64,000 bases of DNA from Citrus sinensis (GCF_022201045.2 NC_068564.1:3410001-3474000); one strand, 5' to 3'. Positions 1 through 12,715 are shown, counted from the stretch's first letter. Program-made: numbers and translations. The notes: generated from the letters alone by a model not told the origin.

Positions 1-1978
1 AGCCAAATACCCCTCACGGGAAGGGATGTCTCTACTCCATTCGCATTTCACAAGGAAGAAAAACATTATAAATAATATCTATACAATTATGCTTAATTAA
101 GGGAGTTTGAGTATATGGGGACTCGAACCATTGCCCTCATAGTCATGCTTGACTTTAAGGGTGCGTTTGGCACACTATATTGTATTATGTTGTATTGTAT
201 TATTTTAATACAGGTGTATTGTATTATGTTGTATTGCATTAGCATTGTATTATAATAATGTTATACAGTGTTTGACATCACACTGTATTGTATTAATTTT
301 TAGTTATACTATGTTTGGTGCCGCATTGTACTGTATTAATTTTTTAGTGATTAATTTTGATTACATATTTTAAAAAAATATTTATTAATACTTAGGTACT
401 AAATATCAAAAATTTAAAATTGAGAAATTTAACATTATTTTTTAATATCATAATTCTTCATAAAAATCAAACTTTATAACTTTAAATTTTTGTCCGTATA
501 ACATTTATTTTTACAATATTTTCCAAATATATAACCTTTGAAATGAAGATTGAAGCAAATAATTCAATTAAATAACCTCTAAATAATATCAAGACATAAA
601 TAAAATCCACTACGTGCAACCGTGGTCTTCTAATTTCGTAAATTCAAATTCTAGGATTGCTTAATCCATAAACTTAAAATCTTTTTCATTCTTTTATTGT
701 TTCAATTTGGTAACCAAAAAGCCTGTGTTTAATGAAAATAGTGATATGATGGTTTCAATTTGGTCCAGATTATTTGTTTTTACGTCTTAGAATAATGCCA
801 TTGAATGAAATCAACATTGCTTTTCCTTTTCTTTTCCTCAAGCCTCACTGCAAAATCAAGAAAAGCTTACAACAACAACAACAATAAAACACAAATTTCT
901 ATGGGAAAGAACGTCGTTGAACCGATGACGAGACATGTGTCTAATTTGCAAAGCTCAGTTCATCAAAGTTCAAACTACAGCATGTTCGAAAATCAAACAA
1001 AAATTAAAGCATGAACAGAACAACAAAATGTCAGTGAGAACAACCATGAAACACCTTCCCTCCATTTCCTATCGCGCTTTCTGTTTTTGCTTTACAATCC
1101 CCTCCACTCACCGACTCACGAAACCAAAAAACCAAAAAGCCAAAACAAAAACCCACAGTCATCAAATTCAAAGCGAAAGCCAACAGCAACACAAGAATCC
1201 CTACACACTCCTCAGACAAGACCCAATAGAAAATTTCCCCTCACTTTGCTTCGTTAGGGTTCAATTTCCCCAAATTATCAAAGAAATAGCAATTCTAACA
1301 TGTTGTGAAGCATTTACATAAAAAATTAAAGTTAACAGTTGGAAAAAAAATATATAAAGAGAAATTAAATAAATCGAGAACCTCCGGCTTCTTGAAGCTT
1401 TTACTATTTAGCTTGGAATAGTATGAGAAAGAGACATGTGATATTTAGCCTCTGTTTTGTTATAGAAATCGTGAGAAGAAATAAAGAGAAAGACCTTTTC
1501 AAAAATCAAAGTTGTAGTTCGTTGATTCAGGAGGCGAAGGCAAGCATGGCGGTGGTATTGCACAGTGGGGTGGTGACGGAGCTGGCTGTCACGCAGAGAT
1601 AGAAGATTGCATGGTGGTCGAGTGTCGTGCGTCAGCAAGTTAAAAGAGAAGGCAGTGGTGTTGCGGGATGGGGTGGTGGTGGAGCTGGGGTGTTGCGCGG
1701 CGAAGGACGATGGCCTGGTGTGGAGCGTTGTGTTCGTGAGAGAGCATAAAGAAGGAGAAAGTTAAGGGAAGGAGGATGATCTATTGCAAACCCGTATAAA
1801 CCCGTTGAGGGGGGGGGGGGGTGTCGGGTTTAGTTTATGCGGGTGTAACTGCCAAACACGAGATTGTATAATTCTAATGCAATACAGAGTCCTTATCCTA
1901 TATATTACCGCGTGCCAAACATGCCCTAAGGGCAATGATTCACCACTGGACTACAAGCTCAAGTGGCTGAATTGAGCC
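1..1978 (-). mobile_element. SINE-like tRNA-derived sequence, split by a later insertion
   Basis: Read on the minus strand and joined across the insertion at 159-1926, the flanks give a tRNA-like pol III promoter. An A-box-like stretch (GTAGTCCAGTGGTGAAT, about 1936-1953) lies in one half and a B-box-like stretch (GGTTCGAGTCCCC, about 117-130) in the other. Box order, spacing and orientation fit a tRNA-derived SINE whose tail runs off the left edge of the window. The family is not identified. The match could instead be a diverged tRNA pseudogene. Confidence 0.5.
159..1926. mobile_element. PIF/Harbinger-type non-autonomous DNA transposon
   Basis: The left end GGGTGCGTTTGGCACAC and the inverted right end GGGCATGTTTGGCACGC agree at 13 of 17 bases. 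Both ends are flanked by TAA (156-158 and 1927-1929). GGG..GTTTGG termini with a three-base TAA/TTA duplication are typical of PIF/Harbinger elements. The left subterminal part is rich in TGTATTGTATTAT-type repeats. No transposase reading frame is visible in 1.77 kb, so it would need a partner element. A run of 13 G lies at 1809-1821. The internal reading frames match nothing I recognise. Confidence 0.7.
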
Positions 1979-2980
1979 ATTTTTAAATGAACTGGCAAGG
2001 CACTATCATTGCAAAGAGCAATAAAATGTAAATGGTTTACCATTTTCTTCTACCCATTTGCCGCTTTAACTCCGGGGGGTTTGTTTGCAATCGGTCGACC
2101 GTTCTAAGTAGGCAGCAAGCCATTTCAATTCTAGAAGTGTATTAGTCGGCACAAGTAATATAATTTAAAATAGATTATCGTCCTACAAAGCTTGTATTCT
2201 ATTAACTAGTGAAATTATTTTAAAAATTAAAATAATATAACTAAAAATCAAATAAAGATAAAAGCAATACCAAAAATCATCAAAAGATTTAGACACTAAA
2301 ACATTTGATTCATTAAAACCAATCTAGTTTAATCCTTCATCTATGCTATCAAAGATTATTATCCATGTTGACATTGAATTTCCCTAATATATTTGATATC
2401 CTCTCTTGAGTAATTTTAAAAATACATTCACATATTAGCCCACTACATCTCTATGTTAATTTAAATATGTAAAGATTCATTAAGTTCTATGAAAATTCTT
2501 AGATAATATGCACGAATCACGTTGGCACATTTATATTTTTCATTCAATTCATGACATTGATTACATAGAGTAAAAATACATAAAGGTCTTCTCGGTCTCA
2601 TTATGTACCTTCAAATCATTCAGATATTAGCCAAATATTTAAAATCATTAAGCATAATAATGAAGACATAATCATAGAATAATAAAATAAAAATAACACA
2701 AATTTATGAAATTAAATCTTCATAATTAAATTATAGTAAAATAAATTAGTTGATGAAAATGTAAAAAGAATCGTAAACAAAATATTCAAACGAGACAATT
2801 GACAAAAGATAAGAGACAAAATAAACTCTGGAAGCCATGTCTTTCTATTCTCTGCAATTCGGCTTCCCCAAATTATTGCTAATGGTTTTGCGGCTCTTTT
2901 TTTCAATGCTTCAATTCGAGTGCTTTTATAAGCAAAAATCCAAGCTGCCTCTTTTGATTCTAAGCTTATAAGGATTTCAA
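1979..2980. other. AT-rich intergenic sequence
   Basis: I see no gene, RNA or clear repeat boundary here. Short reading frames are low-complexity and have no family resemblance. Confidence 0.5.
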
Positions 2981-2989
2981 TTGATTAAA

Positions 2990-3729
2990 GGGATATTATC
3001 ATTTTCTCACCAAAGATATTTTGACACATCATGCCAGTACCACGGTTTGGTAAAACCATCAGTTTACCACCAAACGTTTAAACTATTGGTATTTTCCCAT
3101 CATTCTATTAAAACTCAGTTAATATGTAACGGAAAATTCATAAAAGGTCAATTTTATCCCTGGAGCACAAAAGCCCATGTAATTAACATTTTATGAATTT
3201 TGTAATTAAATCATCATTTGTTGTTCTTCCTTCTTAAAGGGCAAAAATTACCTTTTATGAATTTTGTAAAATTGACCTTTTAAAAGACCATATAATTAAC
3301 CTTTTATGTTTTGTAATTAAATCATCATTTGTTGTTCTTCCTTCTTAAAGGGCAAAACCATATAATTAACCTTTTATGAATTTGTAATTAAATCATCATT
3401 TGCTGTTCTTCCTTCTTAAAAGGCAAAATTTACCCTTTATGAATTTTGTAAAATTGACCTTTTAAAATACCATATAATGAACCTTTTATGAATTTTGTAA
3501 TTAAATCATCATTTGTTGTTCTTCCTTCTTAAAGGGCAAAATCGTCTTTTGCGTTCCATGGGTAAAATTGACCTTTTATGAATTTTCCGTTACATATTAA
3601 TTGAGTTTTAACGGAATGGTGAGAAAATGCTAACAGTTTAAACGTTTGGTGGTAAACTGATGGTTTTACCAAATCGTAGTATTAACATGATGTGTCAAAA
3701 TACCTTTAGTGGGAAAATGATAATATCCC
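2990..3729. mobile_element. Foldback MULE-type MITE (740 bp)
   Basis: The element begins GGGATATTATCATTTTCTC. Its last ~180 bp are an imperfect inverted copy of its first ~180 bp. The nine bases TTGATTAAA flank it exactly on both sides (2981-2989 and 3730-3738). Long terminal inverted repeats plus a 9-bp duplication are the hallmark of Mutator-like elements. No coding capacity is present. The centre holds several near-identical direct repeats (separate entry). Confidence 0.85.
3190..3545. repeat. Direct repeats in the centre of the MITE
   Basis: A module of about 55 bp containing AATTAAATCATCATTTG and TTCTTCCTTCTTAAAGGGC recurs four times (near 3200, 3312, 3380 and 3495). Copies are separated by variable pieces of the GTAAAATTGACCTTTTA arm sequence. 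Spacing alternates between ~110 and ~70 bp, suggesting unequal duplication inside the element. Confidence 0.8.
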
Positions 3730-3738
3730 TTGATTAAA

Positions 3739-5556
3739 TAAAAGCAAGATTCTCTTTTGTGCACATGCTTGCCACTTAAACCCACAATTAAAAATTTACT
3801 ATATTGACCAAGGCTTTAGTTCAGAATTTTTGCTTCTTTAAATAACCACAGGCTGTTGCCATTGAATTAATTAATACATTTTTCCTTTTAATACTTCCTA
3901 CTTGACCTTCAACTTTGTTCATTATTCTTTAATTATTTTCTCTTTAAACTTTTTTTCAATAGAATATTCCTAATATAAGCCTACAATAAAAAAATATATA
4001 TAAAATTCAAGAAAATTAACATAATAAAATATAATTAACAGAAAATTAGTTAAAGAAATATTAAAATAATATATAAATTATAAAAACATCACATTAAAAT
4101 AATAAATAAATCAGAATTTATAGAAATTATATTCCTAATATAATGCTGCTCCCATTTACTTGTTTTGTTTCATAATGTTTGACTTCCAAGTGCCAGCCAA
4201 ACAATTAAAGATTTCTTTATTACTTTGCATGTATCAAATACATGCATGTATAGTAGCAAAGGCCATTATTTCTGTAATTACATTGATGATGGTTCTAAGA
4301 TTTTGAGTAGTGATTTTAAAGATTGTCAATGTGCTACACTATTGACTTTGAATCTCCTTCAGTTATATTGTTAAGAAGAAGTCAAAAGCAAATAACAGTA
4401 AGAGATAAAAGGGTATTGAGAGCTGTAAGACTACTTAATTACAAACAAAATTAAATTATTAGAGACTGACAAATCCTACTCCTACTAGCTCTCTGCTTTT
4501 CCTATTCAAAAGCTCTGTAATAGCATCTTATAAGTGTGTTTGCATACATATGCCCGTGCTCTTGGAGTTGCACAGATAAAGAAGTCATGATGAAGGATTG
4601 GATGGGAGCTCAGCATCAGCTAAAGGTCATAACATAGAAAAAAATGAACCACATCCTTGATGAAAGTTATTAATATATATATAACAGTTAATAGACATAA
4701 TTATTAATAAAGGATATGTCTCTTGAAGTAAGTTAATATACTTTAAATAAATAATACTTACTTTCTTAAAAGACATGACTAATCCTGAAGAGAAATAACT
4801 TCCTTTATAATTTAATAAGTCATGTACATATAAAAAGGTATGATAAACAAGCATCAATAGTCTATAAATAGACTTTATTATACGCATTTCGCATCATTTA
4901 TAATTACGAGTTTAGAACATTGAGAGTTTTTAGAAACTTCCTTGTCACAGTGACTCTTGGTTATGAGTGACTTCTAATTTAACAATAATTCTCTTGGTTA
5001 TGAGCGACTTCTAATTTAACAATAATTCTCTTAAGATTACTTCTTCAGGGACCAACAATTCTGACAATTCACAAGTCATGCACATAATCACTGTGCTAAA
5101 ACTTGCAAACATAAAACAAAAGCAGGGACAATCTGTAACTTGAGGAACATGATTCAGGCCAATTGTTTTTTTCTGAAGTTCTGATATGATTATATGAACT
5201 CAAGACATATTTTCTTTAAGAAGATTGTCCTTCAGCAAATTTGTGCAGGAAGTTTGGAAAATTAACAGAAGCAGGACAGAACAAAAACGAAGCTTCTCTA
5301 TGTACACTTCTAGCCCGGGACTTTAGACTGCGAATGAATTTTTCCCCAAAACGAAAAAAGTCCAGAAACCCATCAACTTGGACTAGCAGCCCCACATGGC
5401 AACAAAACCACTACATGGGAACCTACTATTTCAAAAATTGGCCAAATGAAAGTTGTTTTCAAAAGTTTCAAACGCATACAAGTAGTTTAAAATTCCCTAC
5501 AAGAAACTAACAAAAAACAAATTAGGAAAATAAACAAAAGGGGTTACTAAGTATAC
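3739..5556. other. Intergenic sequence with a 37-bp tandem duplication
   Basis: No gene is supported. A 37-bp unit starting CTCTTGGTTATGAG is present twice in tandem (4954-4990 and 4991-5027) with one mismatch. The rest is AT-rich unique-looking sequence. Confidence 0.5.
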
Positions 5557-5899
5557 CTCGTGATCAAGCAACAGATTTTCAGGCTTTATATCTCTGCGAA
5601 TTACTTCTCGATTTGCTCCTTGGATGTAATCTTCAAGGCCACTGGATATCTACTCTACAGCCAGCAACAACAATTAAATTAATTAATAAATAATTGAAAA
5701 AAAAAAACAAAGAAAAATTATTAGTTTGGCGAGAAAATGAAAATGAAACCTTGACTTCTCGGAGGAGAAAAACGCTGCCGAATTTGCCATTGCCGAGAGG
5801 ACTTCCGATCTGGAAGTCTTTTAAGGACTATTGTCCGTCGCTATTATTTGCTTGTTCTACGGTTTTCGAATACATTTGTGGCTTCTGGTTGACTTCCAT
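5557..5899 (-). pseudogene. Aurora-kinase-like pseudogene fragment
   Basis: On the minus strand an exon-like stretch from 5899 to 5750 encodes a short leader, then SLKDFQIGSPLGNGKFGSVF and LLREVK, and stops at a GT donor. This is the start of an Aurora kinase domain: the linker before the glycine-rich loop plus the P-loop. A TAG (5828-5830) sits where the family normally has Trp just before the domain. The next recognisable piece (~5655-5557) encodes VIRRDIKPENLLLDHE, the catalytic loop with HRD changed to RRD, ending at another GT donor. The exons between them (lysine and alpha-C regions) and all downstream kinase exons are missing. RDIKPENLLLDHE matches plant Aurora kinases closely, and I infer an AUR3-like source. 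Retained intron-like junctions suggest a genomic duplicate rather than a retrocopy. Confidence 0.75.
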
Positions 5900-5929
5900 T
5901 GCAGATCACTTCGCAATGAAATTGCCTTT

Positions 5930-6895
5930 ATTTGAAAGAAAATCTTGGGAGGGTCTTTTACAAAGGGGACCAGAATTTGAATTTTGAGTTAACCAGCGAA
6001 AATTCGAAAAACAATAAATATAACCAGTTATTCACTGGAAGGACTAAATTACCATTAGAAAATAAAAATCTGAAAAACCCAGCTACATTATTTTAAATTA
6101 AAAAAAAATCACAAGAAAGATTCTGCCGAAGCCGAACCCGGGCGAAATCAAGAGATGGGTCCATCGCCCGGTTTGGCTGCAACAATTATTTTTACTAAGT
6201 GTATAAGGTTTCATTTGAGGTTGAGGTGCCATAATTTTTAAAATATAATTATTATAAAAAAAATTATAATTATGTAATAAAAATTAATAATATATAATAA
6301 ATATAAATTTTAAATAAAATTTTTATCATATAAATAAAAAATCACATTAACATAATTTTTAAGTTACAGTAGCTAGTGTAAACACTAACTAATTTAATAT
6401 TATAACTTTTAAATTACAATTACACAGCCTCAATTTCAAACACACATTTAAGTCATACAAATCACTTCATGGCTCTTTACTATTTATACCAAACTCAAAT
6501 GCTTATTGACACCCAAAATTTAAAGAAAAAAAAAGTGCTTACTGGCCTGACACCAAGAAGTAAACCCAAATGTCAAAATGAAAAGATAAGACTGCAAGAA
6601 CCAAACGATCATAAATGAGTTTGGATTAATGCTTGCTTAGTATTAAAAACAAAATAATTTTCTTCACAAAATATTATTATAATTGAGAAGAAAATCGTAT
6701 AAGACCAATGTAAATGGAGTGGGTTAATGCTTGATCGAGCATAAAAATATGATGGAACTTACATAGTTTAGAATTGAAATCAAGAAGTCTCTTCACTTTT
6801 GCATTCTGTTAATTGATATAATAAATATTATAAATTAAATAAGAGGTGATTTTTAATTCAGAGTTATGTCATGATAAAAGAATTAGGGAAATTAT
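5930..6895. other. AT-rich intergenic sequence
   Basis: No gene is seen. The section 6240-6420 is extremely AT-rich, and scattered short inverted repeats have no clear ends. Confidence 0.5.
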
Positions 6896-7692
6896 CATTG
6901 CACTACTTTTATTTTGTTTTATATTCATCCAGCCACTATAAAATTCTAACATATACTTTGCACCACCCTTCTTTTTACATTTGTATCAACTAATCACTTT
7001 TACATTAACAATATTAAATAATTTTAATAAAATAATAATTTTACCCCCAAATAAATTAAAAGACCATTTTATTTTATAAAAAAATTTTAAAAAATATATA
7101 TAATGATAAAAATATCCCTAAATTTAATAAAAATAAATTCCAAAATTAAAATTTTTATTTTTAATAAAAATTATTTTAATATAAAATTATAATTATAAAA
7201 ATAATTGTAAAATTTTGGGATTTAATAAAAATCCCCTAAATTATTAAAATTTTAGGATTTATTCTTTTAAGAAATAAATTCAGTTATTTTAATAAAATTT
7301 TACAAAATTATAATTTTTAAATAAATTCATTTATTTTTATTAAAAAATTTTAAAATTATAATTTTTAATAAAAATAATTATTAAAATTTTGTAAAATCTA
7401 AATTTAGTGAAAATCAGTTGAGCACTTCTATTTGGGATTTATTTATTTATTAAATTTAGAGATATTTTTATGATTATAATTTTTAATTTTAAAAATTTTT
7501 ATAAGATAAAATAGTCTTTTAATTTATTTGGGGGTAAAATTATCATTTTATTAAAATTATTTAATAATATTAATACAAAAGTGACTAGTTAATACAAATA
7601 TAAAAAGAAAGGTGATGCAAAGTATATGTTAAAATTTTATAGTGATTGAATGAACATAAAGAAAAATAAAAATGGTGTAATGATAATTTCCC
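6896..7692. mobile_element. Foldback MULE-type MITE (797 bp)
   Basis: The element starts GGGAAATTATCATTGCACTA and ends with the inverted equivalent TGTAATGATAATTTCCC. Homology of the arms extends inward for about 200 bp. The nine-base duplication AAAGAATTA flanks it exactly (6887-6895 and 7693-7701). The core is almost pure A/T and non-coding. Its terminus resembles that of the 2990-3729 element only in the first ~14 bases (GGGAWATTATCATT), so the two are probably separate subfamilies. Confidence 0.88.
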
Positions 7693-8344
7693 AAAGAATT
7701 ATAACGTCTATTTCAAATTATGTAATACGTCGGGATGAAATCTCAAGATATAATTTGAGATTTTTAGCAGTACTCTTTAGTCTTTACAAAAGCGAAAAAG
7801 CAACAACTTAATTCCCCGTCCGCAAACAGCTAACTTGCTTTCGACTCATTTCTACTATCCAAACATCACTACACTTTCAGTTTCACGATCTGAAAAAGTT
7901 CAGGCACAATGATGAAACTCCTCGGAATGCAATTGAGTGATTGACAAATTAAATCTTCTATGAATAAATAACAAGGGCATTTTGCAATTTTCAAAGCATT
8001 TTTAATTTCGGAGGATTGCAAATTAAAAGAAATAACAAAAGGAAAAAAAAATACTTGGCTAATGAAAACGCCAATGAACTTGATTAAATGACAGAGAATT
8101 CCGTTCCCCCGCATAATTAGCTCTCGAGATATCTAATTCCAGAAAATGCCTCCAACAGAGTGAGAAGCAAGTTTTGAATATCTCCAGTTTTGATTCAAGA
8201 AAGCATCTGATATTAATGTTTGCAATGTGTTGGGAAGGTTCCTTTGACAAAATCATGCTCCAACAACAAAGCATCTTCTGCAAGCTAAACTGAAGGACGA
8301 TCAAAGTCAACAGAAAGTGCCACATCAGAAAATCTTTGAAATCC
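7693..8344. other. Downstream region of the CLPT gene
   Basis: No gene is supported. The part next to 8344 is expected to contain the 3' UTR of the minus-strand CLPT gene. Minus-strand reading frames here have no recognisable family. Confidence 0.5.
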
Positions 8345-11186
8345 CTACTTAAAGCTCAGAATGGTATCTTCATTTATCTGCAGTAAACAGGAACCACATT
8401 TCAATGGTGAGATTGAAAAGGCTGTTCTTCAACAATCATAACTCCTGGAACTTACAGATTTGGCGATTTCTTTGGCTTTCTCATCATTAAAACCTAAAGT
8501 GGCCAGAATCTTGTGACCTGCTGATTCTTTTTCTGACCAAATACCAAGAAGCAAATGATTTGTGGTTATTTCCCCACTCTCACCTGCATTTCAAATACCC
8601 ATGTCAACAAGATGTACAGGAAGCAGCGGTAGAAAAATTACCATCACATACACTTCCAAGCACAAAGAAGTAATAAGACATCCAAACTGACAGTCTGACA
8701 CAGTTCTAAATATTTACAAATCAAAAATCAAAGGTTTAGAATGAAATGCCAAGCGCCAAAGAGTTGGAGAGGTGTTGTACACAGTGTACATCAATCAATG
8801 TTTGCATATCTAATTATCAAATATTAGAATTGCAAACATCAAGTGTTACCAAATAAGAAAACTATCAATAAAAAACATATAAAGGATTGACATATTTACC
8901 ATTTCTGATAAAGTGGAATTGTTAAATATTAATGCAAGAAAAATATGGAATTTATTGGAATGATTTGACGCAAGGGATCAATCAATGTTGTAGATTCCCA
9001 GTCAGATGATTGATTGAACACTCAAAAACATTCATCTCGTAATTTCATAGTTGAAATCTATAATTCTAACCAGGCCAAACACATAGGCAAGCATAAGGCA
9101 GGGCAGAGAAAAAAAAAAACATATATGAGTAGGAGAAAATTGGGAGGAGTGTTTCACAGCTTGTGTAGATTGTGCATGCAAGGGTATAACACTAGTCTCA
9201 GCACAAGTAGGCTTCAACTGCTATGCATATTAATGTTCACTTGATATTATAATAGTTTATAATAAACTATTTTAAACCATACTTAGGACAAACCTTTTCT
9301 CCACTAGCACTTGGAGATTTACTTTCAAAAAACTTTGAAAAGATCAAGATCACACTGAACACTGCAATAATATTAAACTTGCAATCGTAAGATAAGTTTA
9401 TTGAACACTTAAAAGGATTTAGATGTTAGTTTCATTCATATCAAGCAGAAACTGTCAAATATTTCCCAGAAAGTATTTCTTGAAGAAGTAAGCGATGTAA
9501 ACAAGGAGCTGAAAGAAAATAGAGCTGAACGAATAGAAAAACCAGGAATTATGATCTATATTGAATACAGGACCATATAGGATCCCCCATAAGTCAGGCA
9601 GGCAACCAGATCCAGTGCTCTTTGCCTAGATAGGAACCTCAATTCTTATATTAAATTTATTACAGGGAGGGCACACATTTAGTGTCTTGCATCAGTCCAG
9701 CTCTTGATTTTGCATTCCCTGCTGCTTGGAACAAATTAACTTGACATCACAGCATCACATGGCTGCCCCAGCCACAGATCAAATGTTTTAGCTTATGTAA
9801 CGCACCAAGTAAAATGGACATTAACCCATTCAACTAATTTAAATTCTTTTTTGGTTATAACATAATCAAAGAATGTAGCATATGTAAAACCATATAGGAA
9901 AAGAAAGAAACAATAAATCTACAAGTTTGGGATATTAAATGCATAAACTACCTGACTTTAGCTTCTCATTGAAGGCCCAATCAAGAGCCCTTTGAGCTTG
10001 TTCAGTCAATGGAGGGCGCTCAGGGCTGAAAAAGAACAGATCAGATTTTCCAAGTAAGTTTAAGGTCTCTTCCCGCACCTTGAAAAGTGTTATTCCATTA
10101 GCCCTCAAAAACTTAGCCGTTGTACTCGTTCCTGCAAATGACAATGTAAAGTTACCACCAAGCATTTTGAAAGCAGAAGGTTAAAAACTACGCAAGACCA
10201 TCCGTTAAATTCACAGAAAATACAACTTCCTAACAGAAAATTTATTTCAAGCCACTTTTATCTTTTCCTTTTAAATTACATGGCATTGCTTTAGCAATAG
10301 ATCTTTGGGGATTACACAGAAGTAATGATTTTCTTTCACCCATTTTTGACAATACTCTGACCAATGATGCCCATGTATGACAAAATTATTGATATGCCAT
10401 TTCAACGATGCTGTATTTGAAGCAGATTTTGACATTAAAGCAAACCAGCTGAGAGACTTTTCTTTAGCAAACACCAAGAAGTACTTTATCATAAAATTTT
10501 CACTCCAACTTTAGATCTAAGTTTCCGCATTTCCAATATAAAAACAAACTCTAACAAACTTTCCAAAGATGTCAAAATTCTTAATACTCAAAAGAATACA
10601 ACAATTCAACGGAAACAGCATACCCTCAACCAAAATGCCCATTAGAAACGCTTCAGTCCCAGTGTTAGGATACTTGAGCTTCCTTGCCTCCAGCTCCGCC
10701 ATAGCAAATGACCTTATCGCCCTCGCCGACCACCTATACAGGACAATTGTTCAATACACATACAACTCGTCAATCATTCAATCACGTGCAATTATGAATT
10801 ATTCATCAATAATTCAACAAATTAATCAGCTCACTAACTTTGGAATTTTATCGGGAGAGGCCGTCTCCGGTTTTCTGAAATTACCAAAAAAGAAAGAAAA
10901 ATTACAAATCAAACTGAACTGTCTCAACTAATCCAACTCTTTAAAAAAAAAAAAAAGCAATTAACACTTGCACTGTTGTTGGTAGACTAAACGACACCGT
11001 CGCCGTCGCTGAGCTACGATGATATTTTGTAACAAAACGGCTCGAGCTCAACTGCGGTCGAATTAGGAGCTTGTTACCGAACATAGAACTCGACGGAAGA
11101 AACGAAGGAGCTGAACTGCGTTTTGCGTCGAAAGACTGAGAGTAACGAAGTAAATTTGCGGGAAATGAGAACGTATTGGCGGCCAT
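8345..11186 (-). CDS. CLPT1: Chloroplast Clp protease accessory protein CLPT (ClpT1/T2-like)
   Basis: Six exons read on the minus strand: 11186-10972, 10874-10839, 10733-10624, 10131-9952, 8583-8456 and 8377-8345, giving 233 aa (about 238 in Arabidopsis CLPT1). The N-terminus is Ser/Thr/Ala-rich and low in acidic residues, like a chloroplast transit peptide. The mature part is a ClpN-like double repeat: WSARAIRSFAMAELEARK, the TGTEAFLMGILVEG stretch, FLRANGITLFKVREETL and HLLLGIWSEKESAG are characteristic. Plant CLPT proteins bind the peripheral ClpPR protease core in the stroma and aid its assembly; they lack ATPase motifs, as here. Phases are continuous across all junctions if intron 1 uses a GC donor (10971). 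The next gene is a TBL gene, as I recall for At4g25370/At4g25360. CLPT1 versus CLPT2 is not settled. Confidence 0.9.
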
Positions 11187-12489
11187 GTCCGTCGAAGAGA
11201 CGATGCTTCGAGTTCAAGGAAGAAGATTTTTAGTATTTTACCGGTGAGTTTTGTTCATTAGGAATGCACGCTTCCGTGGAATGTGGATGTTGAAAGAGTT
11301 TGATAAAAATGATTTTGAACGTTCCGCAGGTAGACGACATGTCGGACATCCCCAGATATGTAAACGACACGTTTGACGTTTAGAGTTTTGGGATCGTGCT
11401 TAGTGGGCTAAATCTATTGAACCAGCGAGACTTAAGTAGGTCCAAATATGCCTGTAAGATCAGCCCATCACTAACGTAACGTACCCAGCTCCCCCCACGG
11501 CTTCTTTGTGTTCTTTTTTTTTTTTTTTTTTTTTTAACTTTGTAATAATAATAAATAAATATGATTTTTAATTTAATATAATATTATGATCAGAAGATAA
11601 GTAATCACATGTAGGTGAAATTATGTTTTGTCTCTTTTTAAAAAAATTACTAAGTATTACTTATCATTATTAATAATTTTTTTTGTCTACTAAATGACAT
11701 AAAAGTATCAAGAATAATGCTAATTTACGATGTAGCTCTCAATTGAGGTTACTTAGGCGCGAGCTTTATTCAAATTATCGCACGATAAAGTGAAAAAAAA
11801 AAAGATAAGTAATAACTTAGGACTTTGTTTGCCTCTTGCCTTAGAAAGAGACAATAATTACTAATTGATACAAAAAAAATATGTGATAATGCCTTTTATT
11901 TGTCAATTCTATTGGGACACAAAATATTTTATGTAAATGCTATAAACAAAACACCATTGAATCAAAATTGTATGAGTAACAGTACACTTGGAACAAGTAA
12001 ATTTTAAAGAAATTTCATGCAAGTGAAACTGTCCATGTACAAAATCTCCCACAGAAAGCATTGTAAGTATTACTGAAACTGTAGTAGACGCTTGCAAATA
12101 AGGCAGTACACTCGTCTCGCACAAATCTCTTTTGATGTGAAGGAAAACTCTCATGTCCTCTACGCTTTTATAATTTGTAATTTGTAATTTTTTTTTTTTG
12201 TTTTTTTATATCCTATTTGGCCAGAAATTTTTATATTTATATCTCATTACATACACCCGGCCAAAGGAGGAGAGAAAAGTTAAATAAATCATCTCTCCTT
12301 CAGTATTGCTCATTTCTTCTATCTTTCTGACAGTATATTATGTCTCACCGTTTCATTCACACTTTAAAGATAAGTTCTAGCCAACATAAACTCATAAAAT
12401 AACTCATACACACACACTACTCCATCGAATGTAGTGATTTAAGACTATTTTCTTTGGTTTCTTTTTTCCCTTAGTTTTAGTGACCTAAG

Positions 12490-12715
12490 AGAATTTAGAA
12501 GCGAGTCGAGTCAGTCGAGTACGAAGTTGATTATTTGGTCCAGTAACTTGAGTGAGTTGAGTGAGTCCAATATGAGATCAAACAGTCTACTGAGTTGAGT
12601 ATAAGGTCCAAAAAGTCAAGTACGTGTGAGACTAAGAAGTTAAGTGCAAAGTCCAGTGTGAAGTCGAAAAGGTTGAGTACAAAGTTGAGAAACTTAGTAC
12701 AAAATTGAGTAATAA
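12490..12715. repeat. Degenerate short-period repeat (GAGT..GTC units)
   Basis: About ten loose copies of a ~20-bp unit of the form GAGTACAAAGTCNAAAAGTT follow each other. GTTGAGTAC, GTCGAGTAC and GTTGAGTAT recur throughout. Copies are too diverged to give a strict period. Confidence 0.6.

Noticed and set aside
935-1321. 128-residue open frame in the Harbinger-type element
   Set aside because: Lys/Gln/Pro-rich low-complexity translation with no transposase motif. The opposite-strand frame is equally open.
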